Shown here one piece after another: positions 7,094 to 11,580 of a stretch of DNA of 11,580 nt. The translations under genes and the position numbers were made by a program. The notes below the pieces were generated by a model. That model had not been told where the DNA came from and searched no databases. It worked only from the letters and a program-made list of their open reading frames with translations. Numbering within the stretch: position 1 is the first letter of the stretch; every line of letters starts with the position of its first letter. This DNA is from an uncultured Lachnospiraceae bacterium (GTDB taxonomy: Bacteria > Bacillota > Clostridia > Lachnospirales > Lachnospiraceae): NCBI GenBank assembly GCA_902797475.1, contig CADBTG010000168.1, positions 1 to 11,580 on the forward strand, read 5' to 3'.

Positions 7094-8338
7094 ATGAATT
7101 TGATGATTATGGGTAAGGAAGCCGTTCTCGCTTCCGAAATACTCGCGGTTACCGATACTGCGAAGAAAAATGCGACGCTTAATTTCCTTGCCGACAGACT
7201 CGTTGCCGAGACCGAATCGATTCTTGCAGCCAACGATATCGACGTAAAGGCAGCCGAGCAGAAGGGTGTAAGCCCCGCCATGGTGGACCGCCTCAGACTC
7301 AATGAAAGCCGCATCAAAGGCATGGCAGGCGGACTCAGACAGGTTGCCGCATTACCGGATCCCGTCGGCGAGGTTTTGGATAAATTTACGCGTCCGAACG
7401 GCCTTAAGATTCAAAAGATCAGAGTGCCTTTCGGCGTTATCGGCATCATTTACGAATCCCGTCCGAACGTAACGGCAGATGCTTTCGGCCTTTGCTTTAA
7501 AGCAGGCAGCGCCGTCATTTTAAGAGGCGGTTCCGATGCCATTCATTCCAATACGAGAATTACCGAAGTGCTTCGCGAAGGCCTTAAGGCTTGCGGGCTT
7601 CCCGAGAATGCCGTTGCCCTGATTACGGACACGAGCAGGGAAACCGTCAATGAATTCATGAAACTGAACCGCTTTGTCGATGTTTTGATTCCGAGAGGCG
7701 GCGCGGGACTGATTCAGAGCGTCCTTGAAAACAGCCGGATTCCGGTCATCGAAACCGGCACCGGAAACTGTCACATTTTCGTCGATGAGACTGCCGACCA
7801 GGAGCAGGCGCTTTCCATTATTAAGAATGCGAAAACGCAGCGCATGGGCGTCTGCAACGCCTGTGAAAGCCTTGTCATTCACGAAAAGATTACAAAAGAG
7901 TTTCTTCCGAAGCTCTATCGGATGCTTGATGACTGCAATGTTACGATGCGTGCCGACGAGCAGGCAAGAGCCGTTGTTCCCGAGATGGAAGCGGCCGACG
8001 AGACCGATTTTTACAAGGAGTACCTCGGAAGCCTCATCAGCATCAAAACGGTTGCCTCCGTTGACGAAGCAATCCGCCATATCAATACCTATCACACAAA
8101 GCATTCCGATGCGATTCTGACGAAGAACGAAGAGAATGCGCAGAAGTTTTTGAAGCAGGTTGACAGCGCATGTGTTTACGTAAATGCCAGCACGCGTTTC
8201 ACCGACGGTGAGGAATTCGGTTTCGGCGCCGAAATCGGAATCAGTACGCAGAAGCTTCATGCAAGAGGACCGATGGGTCTTAAAGAACTTACGAGTTACA
8301 AATATCTGATTTGCGGAGACGGCCAGATTCGCGGCTAG
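7094..8338 (+). CDS. proA: Glutamate-5-semialdehyde dehydrogenase (gamma-glutamyl phosphate reductase, ProA)
   Basis: ProA reduces gamma-glutamyl phosphate with NADPH to glutamate-5-semialdehyde, which cyclises to pyrroline-5-carboxylate; ProC (not in this window) completes proline. The 414-residue aldehyde-dehydrogenase-fold protein is full length (E. coli 417). Seen: VPFGVIGIIYESRPNVTADA (111-130) in the cofactor domain, KAGSAVILRGGSDA (136-149), the catalytic cysteine Cys254 in TQRMGVCNACE, and the family signature VNASTRFTDG plus FGFGAEIGISTQKLHARGP near residues 373-403. AAGGAGAA begins 13 bp before the ATG at 7094 and supports that start over the nearby in-frame ATGs at 7103 and 7109. 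The unstable product of ProB is usually passed to ProA in a complex, consistent with their shared operon. Confidence 0.97.
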   Translation: MNLMIMGKEAVLASEILAVTDTAKKNATLNFLADRLVAETESILAANDIDVKAAEQKGVSPAMVDRLRLNESRIKGMAGGLRQVAALPDPVGEVLDKFTRPNGLKIQKIRVPFGVIGIIYESRPNVTADAFGLCFKAGSAVILRGGSDAIHSNTRITEVLREGLKACGLPENAVALITDTSRETVNEFMKLNRFVDVLIPRGGAGLIQSVLENSRIPVIETGTGNCHIFVDETADQEQALSIIKNAKTQRMGVCNACESLVIHEKITKEFLPKLYRMLDDCNVTMRADEQARAVVPEMEAADETDFYKEYLGSLISIKTVASVDEAIRHINTYHTKHSDAILTKNEENAQKFLKQVDSACVYVNASTRFTDGEEFGFGAEIGISTQKLHARGPMGLKELTSYKYLICGDGQIRG

Positions 8339-8342
8339 GAGG
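8337..8342 (+). promoter_or_regulatory. Ribosome binding site for miaB
   Basis: A perfect AGGAGG overlaps the proA stop codon (8336-8338) and lies 5 bp before the ATG at 8348. It fixes the long MiaB start, and so the N-terminal extension, as real. Confidence 0.8.
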
Positions 8343-8347
8343 ATTTT

Positions 8348-9778
8348 ATGGAAACATCCCTCGAGATTGATCTTGCATCGTTCCCGAGTTCCGAACCCGA
8401 GCGTCAGTATGCGTTCATTGATGTTCTGCGCGAGATGATTTCCGAGAAAAGAAACCGTCTCGGCAGGGATCTGACGATGCATGTCGAGACCTTCGGCTGC
8501 CAGATGAACGAGAAGGATTCCGAAAAGCTTGCCGGCATCCTTTCGCAGATCGGGTATGTGCAGACCGATTCCGAAGAGGCCGACCTCGTGCTTTACAACA
8601 CCTGTACGGTTCGGGAAAATGCCAACACGCGCGTTTACGGCAGGGTAGGCTATCTCGGCAGGTTAAAGAAGCAGAATCCGGATATGCTGATTCTTTTATG
8701 CGGCTGCATGATGCAGGAGGAAGAGGAAGTTGAAAAAGTAAAGAAGACATACCGCTTTGTCGATATCGTCTTCGGCACCCATAACATTTACATGCTTGCC
8801 GAGCTGCTTTATAAACGGCTCACGCAGGGAAAACAGGTCATCGATGTCCGAAAGGAAGCAGACCGGATTGTCGAGGACCTTCCGAGCCTTCGCAAATACG
8901 GTTTTAAGGCAGGCGTCAACATCATGTACGGCTGCAATAACTTCTGTACGTACTGCATCGTTCCGTATGTAAGGGGCAGGGAACGTTCCCGAAATCCGAT
9001 TGATATCGTCAGGGAGACCAAACAGCTTGTAAAGGAAGGCGTTCGGGAAGTCATGCTGCTCGGGCAGAACGTGAATTCCTACGGAAAGACGCTTGAGCCG
9101 CAGGTTTCCTTTGCCGAACTGATTCGTGACGTCGCGGCTGTTCCGGGTCTTTTGCGGGTTCGCTTTATGACGCCGCATCCGAAGGACATTTCGGAGGATC
9201 TTCTTTATGAGATTGCCCGAAACCCGAAAATCTGCAACCATATTCACCTTCCGCTGCAGTCGGGCAGCACGCGCATTCTCAAAAAGATGAACCGCCACTA
9301 CACGAAGGAGCAGTTCATCGACCTTACGAAAAGAATCCGTGAAATCGTTCCCGATGCCGCGATTACGACCGATATCATCATCGGTTTCCCGGGCGAAACG
9401 GAAGAAGATTTCAACGATACGCTTGATGTCATCAAAGAGGCGCGCTTCATGAGTGCCTTCACGTTCATTTATTCCAAAAGACACGGTACGCCGGCTGCGG
9501 ATATGCCCGATCAGGTTCCGGAGGAAGTCAGCGCGGACCGGATGAAACGTCTTTTGAAGACGGTCGGCAGCACAGCGGAAGCGGAGGCCGTCAAGCTGAC
9601 CGGACAGACGGTTCCGGTCCTTTGCGAAGTATACAAGGAGGAGACCGGCTTCATGACCGGTCGCCTTGAGAACAATCTTTTATGTCATTTTCCTTCAGAG
9701 GCATCGTTACTGGGGAGCATCGTCAACGTACGCCTCACGGAGTGCGCAGGGTTCTATTATCTCGGAGAATTGGTGTAA
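8348..9778 (+). CDS. miaB: tRNA-2-methylthio-N6-dimethylallyladenosine synthase (MiaB)
   Basis: MiaB is a radical-SAM enzyme that adds a methylthio group to i6A37 of tRNAs reading UNN codons, improving decoding. The 476-residue protein shows all three domains. The N-terminal UPF0004 domain has its auxiliary 4Fe-4S cysteines at Cys51 (TFGCQMN), Cys86 (NTCTVREN) and Cys120 (CGCMMQ). The radical-SAM core carries CNNFCTYC (Cys196, Cys200, Cys203). A C-terminal TRAM domain runs from about 413 to the end. The TFGCQMNEKDSEK sequence and the cysteine spacing favour MiaB over MtaB or RimO. About 40 residues precede the first domain compared with E. coli; Firmicute MiaB proteins commonly carry such an extension, and the ribosome site supports it. 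The dimethylallyl transferase gene miaA is not visible here. It follows proA by 9 bp, so it is likely in the same transcript. Confidence 0.96.
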   Translation: METSLEIDLASFPSSEPERQYAFIDVLREMISEKRNRLGRDLTMHVETFGCQMNEKDSEKLAGILSQIGYVQTDSEEADLVLYNTCTVRENANTRVYGRVGYLGRLKKQNPDMLILLCGCMMQEEEEVEKVKKTYRFVDIVFGTHNIYMLAELLYKRLTQGKQVIDVRKEADRIVEDLPSLRKYGFKAGVNIMYGCNNFCTYCIVPYVRGRERSRNPIDIVRETKQLVKEGVREVMLLGQNVNSYGKTLEPQVSFAELIRDVAAVPGLLRVRFMTPHPKDISEDLLYEIARNPKICNHIHLPLQSGSTRILKKMNRHYTKEQFIDLTKRIREIVPDAAITTDIIIGFPGETEEDFNDTLDVIKEARFMSAFTFIYSKRHGTPAADMPDQVPEEVSADRMKRLLKTVGSTAEAEAVKLTGQTVPVLCEVYKEETGFMTGRLENNLLCHFPSEASLLGSIVNVRLTECAGFYYLGELV

Positions 9779-9793
9779 TTTTCGGAGGGGTTT

Positions 9794-10942
9794 ATGAAGA
9801 AAAAGTGGAATCGGCTGAAAGAAATCATCAGACTGTTCCGGCTCGATATGATCTTTTTAATCGTCGGACTGTATTTCGCGCTGTGCTTTTCCATCTGGCT
9901 TATTCTTCGTCTCGAAAGCATGGAAACGCCGTTTTGGGATGTCGTCTGCTTTAACCTGTTAACGGTCACCGGTAACGATTACATTTACGTAGACAGCCCC
10001 TGGGCGCGCGTGATGGGCATATTCATGCTGATCCTCGGCATGTTCGGCCTGTCATCCATTACAGGTTATGTTTCATCCGCATTTGTTGCGAGAAGACTGA
10101 ATCCGGAGAGAGGAGTGAAGAAGATGCAGACGATGACCGACCACATTATCATTTGCGGCTATAAAAACGATGTCAAAGGACTGATTCTCGGCATTCTTCG
10201 CAAAAACCGTAATCTGACCGCTTCCGACATCATCCTGATCAGCAATGCCGAAGAAGGCAAGCTGCAGGTTATTCGGGATGACGACGACTTAAAGGGCCTG
10301 AATCTTCTTCGCGGAGATTTCACGGAGGAGCAGACACTGCTTAAGGCAAATGTGAAACGTGCCTCCAAGGTGCTGATCATCGGGGAAGCGCAGGAGAATC
10401 TCGATGATGAGCTTGTGGATTCCCGCGTTTTCGTAGCCGCGCTTTTAATCAGCAAACTGAATCCGAACTGTCACATTTGTGCCGAAATCCGCACGGAGCG
10501 GTACAAAAACTATCTGGAAAGCCAGCACTGTGCCGAAGTCGTGTACGTTGCCGGTTATACAAGATACATTCTTTCCACATCTACAAACTACAGCGGAATG
10601 TCAAAGGTCATGTCATCGTTTCTGGATGACGGCGACGGCATTTCCGTTCAAATTGCGCCGATTTCCGAGCAATGGGTCGGAAAGACGTTCGGCGATCTTT
10701 TTTCCTGGTATAAAAAAGAACAGAATATTCTGCTTCTCGGTGTTTTGGAGAATATGGGCGTGGAGAAGGAATTGAAGCATCAGATCCTTTCCGAAGCACA
10801 GAAATCCATGAATTACGGTGAGATCATCCAAAACCTGAAATCGGTTAAGACACTCGAGACCAACCGGCCGCATCTGAATCCGGGTGATGACTATGTTCTT
10901 TGCAAGAATATGGGTGCCATCATCTTAGGCGTTGAAATCTGA
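9794..10942 (+). CDS. Two-TM pore-loop channel-like protein with RCK (TrkA-N/TrkA-C) domains and unusual filter
   Basis: A 382-residue membrane protein with the layout of an MthK-type ligand-gated cation channel. A short basic N-terminus is followed by TM1 (about 19-40), a pore-loop-like segment (44-63) and TM2 (about 71-98, with glycines at 82, 85 and 91 that could act as a hinge). A cytoplasmic RCK/TrkA-N Rossmann domain starts at HIIICGYKNDV (117-127) and includes GDFTEEQTLLKANVKRAS, and a TrkA-C-like domain covers about 283-382. The RCK nucleotide loop CGYKND lacks the last glycine of GxGxxG, as in MthK-like RCK domains. At the filter position the protein reads T57-V-T-G-N-D62 instead of TVGYGD, so potassium selectivity cannot be assumed. 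The site GGAGGGG precedes the start. A cyclic-nucleotide-binding protein is encoded next. Alternatives are a non-selective channel or a non-conducting sensor. Architecture is confident, ion specificity is not. Confidence 0.82.
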   Translation: MKKKWNRLKEIIRLFRLDMIFLIVGLYFALCFSIWLILRLESMETPFWDVVCFNLLTVTGNDYIYVDSPWARVMGIFMLILGMFGLSSITGYVSSAFVARRLNPERGVKKMQTMTDHIIICGYKNDVKGLILGILRKNRNLTASDIILISNAEEGKLQVIRDDDDLKGLNLLRGDFTEEQTLLKANVKRASKVLIIGEAQENLDDELVDSRVFVAALLISKLNPNCHICAEIRTERYKNYLESQHCAEVVYVAGYTRYILSTSTNYSGMSKVMSSFLDDGDGISVQIAPISEQWVGKTFGDLFSWYKKEQNILLLGVLENMGVEKELKHQILSEAQKSMNYGEIIQNLKSVKTLETNRPHLNPGDDYVLCKNMGAIILGVEI

Positions 10943-10963
10943 TCTGACAGTCGGAACACAGAC

Positions 10964-10970
10964 AAGGAGG
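10964..10970 (+). promoter_or_regulatory. Ribosome binding site for the CNBD gene
   Basis: AAGGAGG lies 6 bp before the ATG at 10977. It selects this start over an upstream in-frame ATG at 10932, which overlaps the channel gene and has no purine-rich site. Confidence 0.8.
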
Positions 10971-10976
10971 AGCGAC

Positions 10977-11459
10977 ATGGATTATACGGAAAGCTTACGG
11001 TCATTTCCCTTATTGGCGAAAATCGAGGAAGCGGATCTTACTGCTTTGGCTTCCTTCCTTCGTGAGAAGAAATTTGCGGCGGGAACCGACATCATTACCG
11101 AAGGGGATGACGGAGATGAGATGTTTCTGCTGATTCACGGAAGCGTGGATATCATTAAGAAAACGATATTCGGAGACAGCTTTGTCGTCACGACGCTTTC
11201 CGATTCGATGAACTGCGTGTTCGGAGAAATGGCCATGATCGACAGCGACAAGCGTTCGAGCACGGTGCGCGCAAATACCGACTGCACGGCGCTTTCCATC
11301 AGGCAGAAGGAATTTGATGCATTCTGTCACGATTATCCGAAATGCGGAGTCGAATTGCTCCGTCTGATCAGCATTAATCTGGTCAGAAACATTCGTAAGG
11401 AAAATGAAAACCTGAAGCTCGTGTATCAGGCTTTGATAGAAGAAATCGAGAAGGGCTGA
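10977..11459 (+). CDS. Stand-alone cyclic nucleotide-binding domain protein
   Basis: A 160-residue soluble protein consisting almost wholly of a CNBD. Seen: the leading helix FPLLAKIEEADLTALASFLR, the beta-roll with EGDDGDEMFLLIHGSVDI (42-59), and a phosphate-binding cassette FGEMAMIDSDKRSSTVRA (82-99). The cassette keeps the glycine, the glutamate (Glu84) and the arginine (Arg93) that contact the ribose and phosphate in true cAMP/cGMP binders. The last ~35 residues form a charged helix (KENENLKLVYQALIEEIEKG), perhaps a coiled coil. There is no helix-turn-helix, kinase, cyclase or membrane segment, so it is not a CRP/FNR regulator. It begins 34 bp after the channel-like gene, suggesting it is a detached ligand-sensing subunit for that protein; this partnership is inference. 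The ligand could be cAMP, another nucleotide or none. The following gene starts 13 bp downstream. Confidence 0.88.
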   Translation: MDYTESLRSFPLLAKIEEADLTALASFLREKKFAAGTDIITEGDDGDEMFLLIHGSVDIIKKTIFGDSFVVTTLSDSMNCVFGEMAMIDSDKRSSTVRANTDCTALSIRQKEFDAFCHDYPKCGVELLRLISINLVRNIRKENENLKLVYQALIEEIEKG

Positions 11460-11472
11460 GGAGGAATAACTC

Positions 11473-11580
11473 ATGTTTAAGATGGATGAATTGCTGTTGT
11501 TTGTTCTGATTACCTATTTTCCGGACAATGCGCCTCTTTATTCGGTTCTCGGCCATGAGGGCAAGACAGTAAAGGAATAC
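11473..11580 (+). CDS. Unrecognised protein, N-terminal 36 residues (3' end outside window)
   Basis: An open frame starts at the ATG at 11473 and runs to the window edge. It is preceded by a strong AGGAGG (11459-11464) that overlaps the stop of the CNBD gene, so it is very likely a real, co-translated gene. The visible residues begin MFKMDELLLFVLITYFPDN and continue to GHEGKTVKEY. There is a short hydrophobic patch near residues 7-15, but it is too short and too acidic-flanked to call a signal peptide or membrane segment. I do not recognise the family, and no function should be assigned from this fragment. Its position suggests co-expression with the channel-like and CNBD genes. Confidence 0.7.
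   Translation, partial: MFKMDELLLFVLITYFPDNAPLYSVLGHEGKTVKEY

Noticed and set aside
8348..8480. MiaB N-terminal extension as a fused extra domain
   Set aside because: About 40 polar residues without a fold signature; comparable extensions occur in Firmicute MiaB proteins such as the B. subtilis one.
7520..8482. Long minus-strand open frame (320 codons) opposite proA and the start of miaB
   Set aside because: It lies entirely opposite genes with clear family motifs, its translation shows no recognisable motif, and no good ribosome site is evident. It is explained by codon bias of the sense genes.
8696..9484. Minus-strand open frame (262 codons) inside miaB
   Set aside because: It is a shadow of miaB, whose radical-SAM and auxiliary cluster cysteines are all intact on the plus strand.
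10932..10976. Longer N-terminus for the CNBD protein starting at 10932
   Set aside because: It would overlap the channel gene, has no ribosome site and adds 15 non-conserved residues. The ATG at 10977 has AAGGAGG at ideal spacing.
10977..11459. CNBD protein as a CRP/FNR-type transcription factor
   Set aside because: The protein ends about 35 residues after the beta-roll, too short for the helix-turn-helix domain of that family.

Overview
The window reads as one uninterrupted block of plus-strand genes from a Gram-positive Firmicute, most likely a Clostridia/Lachnospiraceae-type anaerobe. This rests on the Shine-Dalgarno sequences (AGGAGG-type before most starts), the short ProB without a PUA domain, the MiaB N-terminal extension seen in Firmicutes, the presence of a DUF896 protein, and the phoH-ybeY pair. 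The organism assignment is an inference from gene content, not from a marker gene. Base composition looks close to 50% GC and even across the window, with no sign of a mobile element, tRNA, rRNA, CRISPR array or foreign island. Twelve genes (two cut by the window edges) are packed with gaps of 34 bp or less, several overlapping by 4 or 17 bp. I see no terminator hairpin or convincing internal promoter, and no non-coding stretch near 300 bases.

Left part (1-2581): the 3' end of phoH (PhoH-family ATPase), then ybeY (rRNA-maturation endoribonuclease), then a large MurJ/SpoVB-type membrane flippase. Middle-left (2578-5437): two consecutive FAD-dependent oxidoreductases of different families, a HI0933/BaiN-type flavoprotein and a COG2509-type dehydrogenase. 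Both are poorly characterised biochemically, and both are translationally coupled to their neighbours by ATGA overlaps or a 1-bp gap.

Middle (5434-8338): a proline-synthesis cluster. proB (glutamate 5-kinase) and proA (glutamate-5-semialdehyde dehydrogenase) make the first two steps from glutamate to proline. Between them lie a 70-residue DUF896 protein and 5-formyltetrahydrofolate cyclo-ligase. proC is not in the window. miaB (8348-9778), a radical-SAM tRNA methylthiotransferase, follows directly.

Right part (9794-11580): the most interesting segment. A two-transmembrane, pore-loop, RCK-domain protein has the layout of an MthK-like potassium channel, but its selectivity-filter position reads TVTGND instead of TVGYGD. 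It is followed by a stand-alone cyclic-nucleotide-binding-domain protein without a DNA-binding domain. The pair could be a split ligand-gated channel. A further gene with a strong ribosome binding site starts at 11473 and runs off the window; I do not recognise it. Apart from this channel/CNBD pair the window is ordinary core-genome content.
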